Shown piece after piece: positions 1 to 8,634 of a stretch of 64,000 nucleotides of DNA. This DNA comes from CBDBCU01 sp965243185. Lineage in GTDB: Bacteria > Chloroflexota > Dehalococcoidia > Lucifugimonadales > UBA3495. The DNA lies in NCBI GenBank assembly GCA_965243185.1, contig OZ251531.1:992001-1056000 (forward strand), given 5' to 3'. Position 1 is the stretch's first letter. Each line of letters opens with the position of its first letter. The notes under the pieces are model-generated. The model was not told the DNA's origin. It did no database searches and saw only the letters and a list, made by a program, of their open reading frames with translations. The position numbers and the translations under genes were made by a program.

Positions 1-2
1 TG

Positions 3-1802
3 AGCTGCGGCAGCGCGGCTAACCCGACAGCGGCGCCGGCTGCCCCGGCCGCGCCGGCGGCCGCCGCCCAACCGGCTCCGGCCCAGCGGGATACGGCTCC
101 GGTGCAAGCCCCGGCCGCGGCGGCATCCCCGGCTCAAGAAGCGGCCGCGCCGCCGTCCAGCGCGTCGGCCGAACCCGCCGTCGACCAATCGCAAGCCCCG
201 GTGCCGGCGGCGGCCGCCCAGCAGCAGCAATCGGCGTCGGCGCCGCAGCCCACCGCCGTTCCCGAACCGGCTGATGCAATGCGGATGCCGGAAGGGACTT
301 TGACCGTTTCCGAGTTTGACTACGATACCGAGTCCTGGCTGCCTTGGGAGGGCGTTACCCAGCGTTTCTACTGGGAGCGGGTGATGGAAACCCTGCTGCT
401 CCTCGACCCGGTTACTTGGGAGTTCAAGCCCGGTCTGGCTAAAGAGTGGTCGCTGTCCGCCGACGGCCGCACCGTTACCTATCAGTTGGAGCAGGGCGTT
501 CCGTTCCACGACGGCTGGGGCGAGTTCACCGCCGCCGATGCCGCTTATAGCCTGGACCAGTGGCTGTTTAATGAGGAATCCACCCACCCGTCAGTGGCGG
601 CTCAGTTGCAGTCCGCGCCGGAAGTGCAGGCGGTGGATACCTACACCGTGGAAGTGCAATATACCGGCGCGCCCTATCTGACCGCCTTTATGGACTTGTC
701 CTCGGGCAACAACGGCACCGGTATGCTGTCCCGGGCCTATGTGGAAAAGGTGGGGTTGGATGAAGCCCGCCGTAATGCCATCGGCACCGGCCCCTATCGG
801 TTCGTTGACCACAAATTGGGCGAATCCATCTCTCTCGAAGCCGCCGAAGGCCGGCACTGGCGCATCGTTCCCCAATGGCAGAACCTGGAGTTTCGCATTA
901 CTCCGGAAGCCTCGACCCGTTTGGCGCAGGTGCTGAGTCAGGAAGTGGATATTGCCCTGCTGCCCGGTTCTTTCAAGCGGCAGGCAGAAGCGGCTCAGGT
1001 TCGCACCCTGCTGAACCCGGGCGTGGCCGGCGTCTTTATCGTCCCGGTGGTCTATATCCCCGGCACTACCGGCATTGACGCTCCCGACCCCAACAACCCG
1101 ATGGCTGACCCGCAGTTTCGGGAAGCTTTGAGCCTGGCCATTAACCGGCAGGAACTGGCGGATGTGGTCTTTTTCGGCGGCGCGGTGCCGACCGGCATTA
1201 CTGACCTGTCACCCATCTCCTTGGGCTATGATGCCCAGTGGGAAAGCCCGGAACCCTATGACCCGGAACGGGCCAAGCGGCTGTTGGACGAATCGGGCAA
1301 GGCCGGCATTACTATCGAGTTTCAGCAGCGGCCTTTGGGCGGCATCCCGGAGGGGCCGCAGTTGGCGGAAGCTATCGCCGGGATGTGGGAAGCCGTGGGC
1401 TTGAATGTGGACTTGAAGCTGAACATTCAGGGCAGCGCCCACTCGGCCATGCGCCGCGGCCGGGAATTGGAGGGTAAAATCTGGCTGATGCGGCTGGGTC
1501 ATCTGACCGACACCACCCGCCGGCTGATTTCCCAATACCGCTGCACTCAGGAGCGGACGGCTCTATTTGCCTGCAATCCCGACTTGGAAGCCCTAACTCC
1601 GCAGATTCAGGCGTCGACCAACCTGGAGGAAAAAGACCGGCTCATCCGCCGGGCTTACGAGATAATCCTGGGCAATCGGACGGTCATTCCGGTAGTGCAA
1701 ACGGCAAGTCTCTACGCCATTGGCCCCCGGGTTGGCGACTGGACGCCGCGACTTGGGGAGCGCTTTACCACGGAACTGGAAAGCGTAGGCCACGCGCGGT
1801 AG
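3..1802 (+). CDS. ABC transporter substrate-binding lipoprotein, family 5 (5'-truncated)
   Basis: Extracytoplasmic solute-binding protein of the peptide/nickel/oligopeptide type (SBP_bac_5). The frame is open from the first bases of the window and starts with Ser-Cys-Gly-Ser, which looks like the end of a lipobox, so the start and signal peptide lie just upstream and about 599 residues are visible. A low-complexity Ala/Pro/Gln linker of about 85 residues follows, then the binding fold with typical segments such as 'LAKEWSLSADGRTVTYQLEQGVPFHDG' (split here as LAKEWSLS and FHDGWGEFTAADAAYSLDQW) and 'AIGTGPYRFVDHKLGE'. It probably delivers a peptide or other small organic solute to a DppBC-type permease. 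No permease genes lie directly beside it in the window; the nearest are at 46-48 kb. The ligand cannot be told from sequence. Confidence 0.9.
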   Translation, partial: SCGSAANPTAAPAAPAAPAAAAQPAPAQRDTAPVQAPAAAASPAQEAAAPPSSASAEPAVDQSQAPVPAAAAQQQQSASAPQPTAVPEPADAMRMPEGTLTVSEFDYDTESWLPWEGVTQRFYWERVMETLLLLDPVTWEFKPGLAKEWSLSADGRTVTYQLEQGVPFHDGWGEFTAADAAYSLDQWLFNEESTHPSVAAQLQSAPEVQAVDTYTVEVQYTGAPYLTAFMDLSSGNNGTGMLSRAYVEKVGLDEARRNAIGTGPYRFVDHKLGESISLEAAEGRHWRIVPQWQNLEFRITPEASTRLAQVLSQEVDIALLPGSFKRQAEAAQVRTLLNPGVAGVFIVPVVYIPGTTGIDAPDPNNPMADPQFREALSLAINRQELADVVFFGGAVPTGITDLSPISLGYDAQWESPEPYDPERAKRLLDESGKAGITIEFQQRPLGGIPEGPQLAEAIAGMWEAVGLNVDLKLNIQGSAHSAMRRGRELEGKIWLMRLGHLTDTTRRLISQYRCTQERTALFACNPDLEALTPQIQASTNLEEKDRLIRRAYEIILGNRTVIPVVQTASLYAIGPRVGDWTPRLGERFTTELESVGHAR

Positions 1803-1893
1803 CCGGAACGGGCTGAAAAGCGACGCCGGGGCAGCCAACACTGCGGGAGGAATAGCCGGGTTTCGGTCGCCTCCGGTCCCTGACATTTGCCCG

Positions 1894-1924
1894 TTGACAA
1901 CCCTGATCGGTTTAGCCCTAGAAT
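1894..1924 (+). promoter_or_regulatory. Sigma-70-like promoter of first small membrane protein gene
   Basis: TTGACA at 1894-1899 and TAGAAT at 1919-1924, spacer 19 bp. The same pair with the same spacing is kept in the duplicated copy at 2399-2429, which supports a function. The spacer is slightly long. Confidence 0.5.
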
Positions 1925-1989
1925 AGACCATCCCCTTTCCCCGCAGTCGCTGGGGGATGGGATAATCGGCGAACCGAAAGGCGGTGTCT

Positions 1990-2361
1990 ATGGAAAACCC
2001 GAGATGGTGGGAAATGCGGTGGCCGCGCCGCCACGCTATCGCTACTCCTTTTGGCGTGTTTGCGGTAACGGCGCTGCTGACCTGGTGGATTAGCGGCCAG
2101 TGGCTGGGGCCGGACAATGGGAAGTTGGCCGCCGACCTGGTACCCCTGGCCGGGGTAATTTATGGTATGCTGGCCTTAACCGTGGAAGGAGGTGTACGGC
2201 TGATGTTTTGGGCTTGGGAAAAGCACCAGATGTGGCGGGAAGCCATGCGCGAGGAAGGGCGGAAGGAGACCGAGAAGCGGTATCTGCCCATCTTGAAACA
2301 GATGGCGCAGGAAAAGGGCTTGACCCTGGAGGAACTGCTGGAGCAGGAAGGGGTCAAGTAG
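1990..2361 (+). CDS. Small membrane protein, tandem copy 1
   Basis: A 123-residue protein that I do not recognise as a named family. It has a basic, Trp-rich N-terminus (MENPRWWEMRWPRRH), two hydrophobic segments (about residues 18-36 and 48-72) and a highly charged C-terminal helix ending in MAQEKGLTLEELLEQEGVK. It probably sits in the cytoplasmic membrane with a soluble helical tail. ATG at 1990 is preferred over the upstream GTG at 1984 because AAAGGCGG sits at the right distance and the same context recurs in copy 2. The gene is a near-duplicate of the one at 2493-2897; the hydrophobic part is almost identical and the charged tail has diverged. Confidence 0.7.
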   Translation: MENPRWWEMRWPRRHAIATPFGVFAVTALLTWWISGQWLGPDNGKLAADLVPLAGVIYGMLALTVEGGVRLMFWAWEKHQMWREAMREEGRKETEKRYLPILKQMAQEKGLTLEELLEQEGVK

Positions 2362-2398
2362 CAGAGTTCGGCCGCCTCCGGTCCCTGACATTTGCCCG

Positions 2399-2429
2399 TT
2401 GACAACCCCTATCGGTTCAGCCCTAGAAT
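2399..2429 (+). promoter_or_regulatory. Sigma-70-like promoter of second small membrane protein gene
   Basis: TTGACA at 2399-2404 and TAGAAT at 2424-2429, spacer 19 bp, duplicated together with the gene from 1894-1924. Confidence 0.5.
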
Positions 2430-2492
2430 AAGCCATCCCTTTCCCCGCAGTCACCGGGCATGGGACAATCGGCAAACCGAAAGGCGGTGTCT

Positions 2493-2897
2493 ATGGAAAA
2501 CCCGAGGTGGTGGGAAATGCGCTGGCCGCGCCGCCACGCTATCGCTACTCCTTTTGGCGTGTTCGTAGTAACGGCGTTGCTGACTTGGTGGATTAGCGGC
2601 CAGTGGTTGGGGCCGGACAATGGGAAGTTGGCCGCCGACTTGGTACCCCTGGCCGGGGTAATTTATGGTATGATGGCCCTAACCGTGGAAGGAGGTGTAC
2701 GGCTTATGTTCTGGGCGTGGGAAAAGCACCAAGCGGTGCGGGAGTCCTTGCGAGAGGAGGGCCGTGAAAAGGGGCGCGAGGAGATGCGGTCGGAACTGAC
2801 GCCCGCAATAAAACAGCGGGACAAGGTGCTGGCCCGGATGGCGCAGGAAAAGGGCTTGACCCTGGAGGAACTGCTGGAGCAGGAAGGGGTCAAGTAG
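2493..2897 (+). CDS. Small membrane protein, tandem copy 2
   Basis: A 134-residue paralogue of the protein encoded at 1990-2361. The two hydrophobic segments are almost unchanged. The charged tail carries an extra segment (REEGREKGREEMRSELTP and following) before the same final MAQEKGLTLEELLEQEGVK. ATG at 2493 is chosen because it aligns with copy 1 and has AAAGGCGG upstream; an in-frame ATG at 2460 lacks a ribosome-binding site. The tail probably forms a coiled coil. It lies just upstream of the type III restriction operon, but that operon has its own promoter, so a functional link is not shown. Confidence 0.7.
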   Translation: MENPRWWEMRWPRRHAIATPFGVFVVTALLTWWISGQWLGPDNGKLAADLVPLAGVIYGMMALTVEGGVRLMFWAWEKHQAVRESLREEGREKGREEMRSELTPAIKQRDKVLARMAQEKGLTLEELLEQEGVK

Positions 2898-2910
2898 CGG
2901 CGTTCCGGGC

Positions 2911-2995
2911 CGGCGGCAGCAACAACCACATACCCCCCCTTGACACCCACCCCCTCCCCCTGCCATAATCCCCCCGGCGGCGGTTGCTGCCGCCG
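2911..2995. repeat. 13-bp inverted repeat flanking the mod promoter
   Basis: CGGCGGCAGCAAC (2911-2923) and its exact reverse complement GTTGCTGCCGCCG (2983-2995) flank the promoter at 2940-2969. The right arm can also fold on itself near the expected transcript start (CGGCGG...CCGCCG, about 2975-2995). It could be a protein-binding site or an mRNA hairpin. Confidence 0.5.
2940..2969 (+). promoter_or_regulatory. Promoter of the type III restriction-modification operon
   Basis: TTGACA at 2940-2945, 18-bp spacer, CATAAT at 2964-2969, about 60 bp upstream of the mod start codon. It lies between the arms of a 13-bp inverted repeat (2911-2923 and 2983-2995). Confidence 0.6.
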
Positions 2996-3026
2996 ACTTT
3001 GACCCTTGAACTTTGCGAGGTGACCC

Positions 3027-5002
3027 GTGCCGGAACTCCTTTGGAATGGCAAGTACGACGAACACGGCCAAATCATCGGCCCGCCCCGCGTCTCCTTGCC
3101 CTTTCAGACCATCGAAACCGTCAACCAGTCCGCCCAGGAACGCCAAACCGCCCTCGCCGCCCTCCACGCCGGCCACGCCCCCCAGTGGCGCAACCGCCTC
3201 ATCTGGGGCGACAAAAAATACGTCCTCCCCTCCCTCCTCGCCGAGTTCGCCGGTAAAGTCGATTTGATTTACATCGACCCGCCCTTTGCCACCGGCGCCA
3301 ACTTCAGCTACCAAACCCAAATCCATCCGGATGACGACGAAATTCGTAACGGGGGGGGGTAAATAGGCGTTATTCGTCTTTGTCTCTGGAATACCAGCCC
3401 AACTTGATTGAGCAACTGGCCTACCGCGATACTTGGGGCGGCGGCCTCGACACCTATCTTAAATGGATGTTTGAGACCCTGACTTTCTTGCGGGAACTCT
3501 CCGCGGAGTCGGGGTCTATTTACGTCCACTGCGATGACACCGCTAGTCATTACATTAAAACCGTAATGGATGAGGTTTTGGGGGGCAATAATTTTGTCAA
3601 CGAAATAGCTTGGCATCGCAGTCAAACGCGCTCGTCCATCAGCAAGAGGTACCGCAGGGCTCACGATGTAGTCCTATTTTACGGTAAGAGTTCCTCGTAT
3701 CAATTCGAGATGCAGTACCGAGAACTTTCGGAAACGTCTAAAGACCTTTACAGCAGGGTTGACGAACGAGGGCATTACCGATTAGTTCCTCTGCTGGTAA
3801 GTGGTCGAAGTGGCGGCGTGACCGGCCAACCGTGGCGGGGCATTGACCCGAATGAACGGGGCAGAGACGGGATGCATTGGGTGACCACCCACAGCAATCT
3901 GGAGCAGTACGATAAAGAAAATCGTATCCATTGGCCTAATCGGGCCGGTGCCGCTCCTACGCTAAAGTATTACTTGGATGAAAACCAAGGTGTGCCGTTA
4001 AACGATTTCTGGGACGACATCACTATCATACACTCGCAATCTACAGAAGCGCTTAACTACCCCACCCAAAAGCCGGAGTCTCTGCTGGAGCGCATCATCG
4101 AGGTGTCATCCAAGCCGGGCGATTTGGTGCTGGACTGCTTTGTCGGCTCCGGCACTACCGCGGCCGTGGCGGAAAAGTTGGGCCGCCGCTGGATTGCCGC
4201 CGACTTGGGGCGGTTCGCCATTTCCACCACCCGCAAACGCCTCCTGGCTATCCCCGAAGTCCAGCCCTTTCAAGTGCAGAACCTGGGCCGCTACGAGCGG
4301 CAGGCGTGGCAGTCGGCGGAACTGGAACAGGATTACCGCGCCTTTATCCTGCAACTCTACCGGGCGGAGCCGGTCAGCGGCTACCAGTGGCTCCACGGCG
4401 CCAAAGCCGGCCGGCTGGTCCATATCGGCGGCGTGGATGCGCCGGTGGCTCTGGATGATGTCGAAAAGGCGGTAGCCGAATTCGGCGCGGCCGCCGGCAG
4501 TGCCGCCGCCGGCTTGGATTTGCTGGGTTGGGATTTCGGCTTGGAAGTGGACACCGACGCCCGGGCCTTGGCCCAAACCGCCGGCGTCAACCTGCGTCTG
4601 CTGCGGATCCCCCGGGAAGTAATGGATCCTAAAGCCGTGGCCGCCGGGGATATTCAGTTCTTTGAACTGGCCGCCCTCTCCCTGGATAACAGCGTCAACC
4701 GGCGGCAGCGCAAAGTAACCCTGACCCTGGCCGACTTTGTAATGCCCCCGGATGGCATCCCCGACGCCGTGCGCCCGGCCGTTACCCACTGGTCCCAGTG
4801 GATTGACTATTGGGCCGTGGATTGGGACTACCGGGGCGACGCTTTCAACAATCAGTGGCAAAGCTACCGCACCCGCCAGGAGCCGCAGCTGCGCCGCTCC
4901 ACCTTTCACACCTATGACCGGCGCGGCGACTACACCATCGTGGTCAAAGTCATCGACCTCTTGGGCAACGACACCACCCGGCGGCTGGAGGTAACGGTAT
5001 GA
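3027..5002 (+). CDS. mod: Type III DNA methyltransferase Mod, frame broken at a G9 tract
   Basis: Adenine-specific DNA methyltransferase of a type III restriction-modification system. It would give the sequence specificity and methylate one strand of the recognition site. GTG at 3027 has GAGGTGA upstream. The N-terminal part (3027-3362) carries the catalytic motif DPPF at residues 84-87 (YIDPPFATG) and then reads GGG-stop through nine G at 3351-3359. The rest continues in the +2 frame to 5002, with the AdoMet-binding motif LDCFVGSGTT near residue 370. Motif IV before motif I is the beta-class order. One extra G (ten) would restore a single frame of about 658 residues. The stop overlaps the res start by 4 bp. 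Either the gene is phase-variable and OFF here, or this is a homopolymer sequencing error, or it is a true pseudogene. Confidence 0.85.
3351..3359 (+). repeat. G9 homopolymer at the mod frame break
   Basis: Nine consecutive G followed by TAA in the upstream frame. Addition of one G, or loss of two, joins the two halves of the methyltransferase. Homopolymer runs of this kind inside type III mod genes of other bacteria act as slipped-strand switches. Confidence 0.8.
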
Positions 5003-7572
5003 CCCGGCGCTTACTGGATGATGCCTTGGCTCCCGACCCGCCCCTTGCCACTTGCGCCCCGGCTGTAGCCCGCGCCGTTGACGATTGGCGGAAAAAAGGC
5101 TACCCCGGCGCTACCGCCACCACTAAACGCCTGCTGGCGTGGTGGTTTGACACCGACCACGAAGTCGGCGGCCAGCCCTTTGCCTTTTACCCCGCCCAAC
5201 AGGAAGCCATCGAGTCGCTGATTTATGTCTATGAAGTAATGCAGCGGCGGACCAGCCGGGACCTGCTGCAAGCCTTTGTGTTCACCCAGGGGATCCAGCA
5301 GCGGCATTTGCGGGACGAAAAATTTGCCCGCTACGGGGTCAAGATGGCCACCGGCAGCGGCAAAACTATGGTAATGGCTTTGGCCGTAGCCTGGAGTTAC
5401 CTTAACGCCGTCAACGAACCGGACTGCGCCGGCTACGCCAAAAGTTTCCTCATCCTCGCCCCCAATGTCATCGTCTTTGAGCGATTGCACGGCGATTTTG
5501 CCGGCGGCCGCATCTTTCGGGAATATCCGATGATTCCCCCGGAATACGCCGCCCCATGGTCCGACCTGCGCTTTGTTATGCGCGGCGACCGGGCCGAATT
5601 GGCCTCCGCCGGAGCCTTGTACCTCACCAACATTCAGCAGTTGCACACTAACGCCGCGCCAACCAAGGGGCGGCCGCAACGCAATCTCCCCGCCCCCATT
5701 GCCGCTTTCCTCGGGCCGGCCGCCAGCGACACGGCAGCCCAACGGGATGATTTCGACGCCCGCATCATCCGCCGCCAAGCCCCCCTAATGATTCTTAACG
5801 ACGAAGCCCACCATACCCACGACGAGGAATCCGATTGGAATAAAACCATCCGCCGCCTCCGGGACGGGGTAGGCAAAGACCGCTTTATGGCCCAGTTGGA
5901 CTTTTCCGCCACGCCCCGCTTTAACGACGGTACCCTTTTCCCTTGGGTAATTTACGACTACCCCCTGGTCCAAGCCATTCGCGACGGTATCGTCAAGCAG
6001 CCCATCCGCGGCGAACTCCGCGACGCCGCGGAAATCGCGGCCGACGACGCTCCCACCCGTTACGCCGCCTATATCACGGCGGCGGTAAAACGCTGGCAGG
6101 AATACCGGGAACAGCTGCGGCCCCTGGGCAAAAAGCCGGTGCTGTTCGCAATGCTCGAAACCGCTAAAGACGCCGACGCCGTGGGCAACTACCTGCAAGA
6201 CACTTACCCGGCTGACTTTAGCGGCGATAAGTTGCAGGTTATCCACATTGACCGGGCTGGGGAAATAACCAACCGGGATGTGGAACGGGCCCGCCGGGTG
6301 GTCAAGGATATTGACTCCCCGGACAGCGCGGTCAACGCCGTCATCAGCGTGATGATGCTGCGCGAAGGTTGGGATGTGCGTAATGTCTCCGTAGTGCTGG
6401 GCTTGCGCCCCTACACCTCCAAAGCCAACGTCCTCCCGGAGCAAGCCATCGGCCGCGGCCTGCGCCTGATGTTCCCCGGCGACTCCGGCCCGGATAAAGG
6501 CTACACCGAACGGGTGGACATTATCGGCACCGACAAGTTCATCGAGTTCGTCGCCGAATTGGAAAATCAGGAGTTCTTAACCGTGCCGGCCGAGGCTCTC
6601 GACCAGCCCATCACCATCGTCACCATTCAACCCGACGCCGACAAAGCGGCGATGGACATTGCCATCCCCAGCCTCAGCCCCATTTACGAGCGCAAAACCG
6701 ACACCCGCGCGGCCATCGCCAACTTGGATATTGACGCTCTGGAAATTGACAATCTGCCTTTCAGCCTGGCCCCCCGGGACGACGAAAGGTTTCGCTACTT
6801 GGGACTGGACGCCCTGACCGACGCTACTCTAGTCGAACGCATCTACAATCTGCCCGCGCCCAACACCTGCGGCGAAGTTATCAGCTACTACGCCGGCCGC
6901 ATCGGCGCCGAAACTAACTTGCCCGGTCACTTCGCCGTCATCGCCGGCAAAGTGCGCGAGTTCTTTGCCCGCCGCGCCTTCAACCAGCCCGTGGACCTGG
7001 ACAACAACGACTTGGCTCCGATACTGGCCCGGCCGGCCGTGGGCTTTCTGACCGTGCAGGGTTTTGCCCGCGCCATCCGTCCCTTGACCCGCCAGGAAAA
7101 GGAGCCGGCTATCACTACCCCGGCCCGCCTCCTTTCCCAAACCGAACCCTTCCCCTGGTCCCGCCCCACCTGCCCCGCCGCCAAGACGATTTTTAACTTG
7201 GTCGCCGCCGACAACGACTTTGAGCGGGAGTTTGCCCAATTCCTCGAAGCCGCCCCGGATGTCGCCCGCTTTGCCAAACTGCCGCCGCGTTTCGGGTTCA
7301 ATATCCAGTATATCGCCAACACCGGCAATATCCGCCATTACCACCCGGACTTCGCCGCCATCAACACCGCCGGCCAGCATTTCCTCCTCGAAACCAAGGG
7401 GCAAGAGGATACCAATGTCGCCAACAAAGACCGGGCCGCCCGCCTCTGGTGCGCCAACGCCACCCGCCTCACCGGCGCGGAATGGCAATTCGTCAAAGTA
7501 GCCCAAATCGACTTCAACAAACTATCCGGCCGCACCCTGGCCGACCTAATTCAAGCCTTTGCCGTAACCTAG
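4999..7572 (+). CDS. res: Type III restriction enzyme, Res (helicase-nuclease) subunit
   Basis: An 857-residue superfamily 2 ATPase/translocase with a C-terminal nuclease; it forms the type III restriction complex with Mod. Walker A ATGSGKT is at about residues 117-123, the DEAH box (LNDEAHHTH) near 268, and motif III 'DFSATP' near 303. A helicase C-terminal part follows with a QAIGRGLRL motif (motif VI). Near the C-terminus 'HPDFAA' (about 782) and 'LETKG' (about 797) form a PD-(D/E)XK nuclease core. The gene is complete. It starts at ATG 4999, overlapping the mod stop (ATGA), so it is translationally coupled. If Mod is out of frame, Res alone would normally be inactive, because type III restriction needs Mod for DNA recognition. 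Confidence 0.92.
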   Translation: MTRRLLDDALAPDPPLATCAPAVARAVDDWRKKGYPGATATTKRLLAWWFDTDHEVGGQPFAFYPAQQEAIESLIYVYEVMQRRTSRDLLQAFVFTQGIQQRHLRDEKFARYGVKMATGSGKTMVMALAVAWSYLNAVNEPDCAGYAKSFLILAPNVIVFERLHGDFAGGRIFREYPMIPPEYAAPWSDLRFVMRGDRAELASAGALYLTNIQQLHTNAAPTKGRPQRNLPAPIAAFLGPAASDTAAQRDDFDARIIRRQAPLMILNDEAHHTHDEESDWNKTIRRLRDGVGKDRFMAQLDFSATPRFNDGTLFPWVIYDYPLVQAIRDGIVKQPIRGELRDAAEIAADDAPTRYAAYITAAVKRWQEYREQLRPLGKKPVLFAMLETAKDADAVGNYLQDTYPADFSGDKLQVIHIDRAGEITNRDVERARRVVKDIDSPDSAVNAVISVMMLREGWDVRNVSVVLGLRPYTSKANVLPEQAIGRGLRLMFPGDSGPDKGYTERVDIIGTDKFIEFVAELENQEFLTVPAEALDQPITIVTIQPDADKAAMDIAIPSLSPIYERKTDTRAAIANLDIDALEIDNLPFSLAPRDDERFRYLGLDALTDATLVERIYNLPAPNTCGEVISYYAGRIGAETNLPGHFAVIAGKVREFFARRAFNQPVDLDNNDLAPILARPAVGFLTVQGFARAIRPLTRQEKEPAITTPARLLSQTEPFPWSRPTCPAAKTIFNLVAADNDFEREFAQFLEAAPDVARFAKLPPRFGFNIQYIANTGNIRHYHPDFAAINTAGQHFLLETKGQEDTNVANKDRAARLWCANATRLTGAEWQFVKVAQIDFNKLSGRTLADLIQAFAVT

Positions 7573-7654
7573 CCCCCCACGCTAGTCCAAAATGTGCTAT
7601 CATTCCCCCCGGCAGCACCCAACAACACCAACACCTGAAGGGGGCAACTTAACT

Positions 7655-8494
7655 ATGGCGCGGCTTTTACGGCGGCGGGGTTCCGGAGTAGCGGTAGTCG
7701 AACTGCACGGCGTTATCGGCACCCGCCTGCGCGAGTCGGTCTATGCCCGGCTCTTTTCCGACCTGGCGGCCAACCAACGCTACAAAGCCGTCCTCCTCGA
7801 CATCGAATCCCCCGGCGGTGGCGCCGCCGGCTCCGAACTCCTCTACTTCAGCCTCTGCCGCGTCGCCGCCCGCAAACCGGTCGTCGCCTACATCCGCAAC
7901 TTGGGCGCCTCCGGCGGCTACTACCTGGCTTGCGCCGCCCACCAAATCACCGCCCTGCCCACCGCCATGGTCGGCTCCATCGGCGTCATCTACCTGCGCC
8001 CCATCCTCGAACAGCTCCTCGGCCGCGCCGGCGTCGAGTTCTCCGTGTTCAAGGGCGGCCGCCTCAAGGATATGAGCGGGTTCTGGCGGCATCCCACGGA
8101 CGAGGAAACCGCCAAACTCGACGGGCTGATTAACGAGATTTACGAGAACTTCGTCGCCGTTGTCGCCCGCGGCCGCAAAATGGAGCCGGCCCAAGCCCTG
8201 GAACTGGCGACCGGCGAGCTGTTCACCGCTCAGCAGGGCAAAGATCTGGGACTGGTCGATGAACTCCTCGACTTTGACGCATCCCTGGCCTTGGCCGCCC
8301 AACTCGGCGATACCCGGCCGCGCCCCAAATACCTGCGCCCCAAACGCACAATGTCCGAGAAACTGCTGGGCCGACCCGGCAGCCAAGCCGGCCTCGGCTT
8401 GAACCTGCTCACCCCGGAAGTGCAACGGCTGCTGGCGGGCGGCCTGTATTACCTGGAACCGTCGGCATTGCTGGGCGGGGCCGCTGACCATTAA
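7655..8494 (+). CDS. Signal peptide peptidase SppA-like serine protease (S49)
   Basis: A ClpP/crotonase-fold serine protease of family S49, 279 residues from ATG 7655. That start has AAGGGGG about 8 bp upstream and is better than the first in-frame start at 7592. The nucleophile should be Ser86 in GASGGYY. The general-base lysine is probably Lys138 (GGRLKDM), 52 residues later as in Bacillus SppA. 'SPGGG' (52-56) forms the oxyanion region. There is no N-terminal membrane segment, unlike classical SppA, so it may be soluble or peripheral. It may degrade remnant signal peptides or membrane-associated peptides. It follows the restriction operon by about 80 bp with no obvious terminator between. 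Confidence 0.88.
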   Translation: MARLLRRRGSGVAVVELHGVIGTRLRESVYARLFSDLAANQRYKAVLLDIESPGGGAAGSELLYFSLCRVAARKPVVAYIRNLGASGGYYLACAAHQITALPTAMVGSIGVIYLRPILEQLLGRAGVEFSVFKGGRLKDMSGFWRHPTDEETAKLDGLINEIYENFVAVVARGRKMEPAQALELATGELFTAQQGKDLGLVDELLDFDASLALAAQLGDTRPRPKYLRPKRTMSEKLLGRPGSQAGLGLNLLTPEVQRLLAGGLYYLEPSALLGGAADH

Positions 8495-8556
8495 ACCTTT
8501 GGGCGCGCAATAAAAGCCGGCGGCGCCTTGCCAACAAGTCCTGAAAACACCGCCCC

Positions 8557-8585
8557 TTGCCTACCCCCGCCCGGTAGGGTAGGAT
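8557..8585 (+). promoter_or_regulatory. Possible promoter of the 2Fe-2S protein gene
   Basis: TTGCCT at 8557-8562 and TAGGAT at 8580-8585, spacer 17 bp, 50 bp upstream of the start at 8635. Both boxes deviate from consensus. Confidence 0.35.
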
Positions 8586-8634
8586 AAGGGCAAGCATTCA
8601 CCATCCAGCCCCGACCGGGAGGAACGCCGCTCTT

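Larger units (their letters stand above)
1861..2897 (+). repeat. Tandem duplication of promoter plus gene (two units of about 0.5 kb)
   Basis: Unit 1 is about 1861-2361 and unit 2 about 2366-2897, offset 505 bp at the left end. Identity by eye is high from the promoter through the second hydrophobic segment. The units differ mainly by an insertion in the part encoding the charged tail. The promoter, ribosome-binding site and start codon are all included, so each copy is its own transcription unit. Confidence 0.85.
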
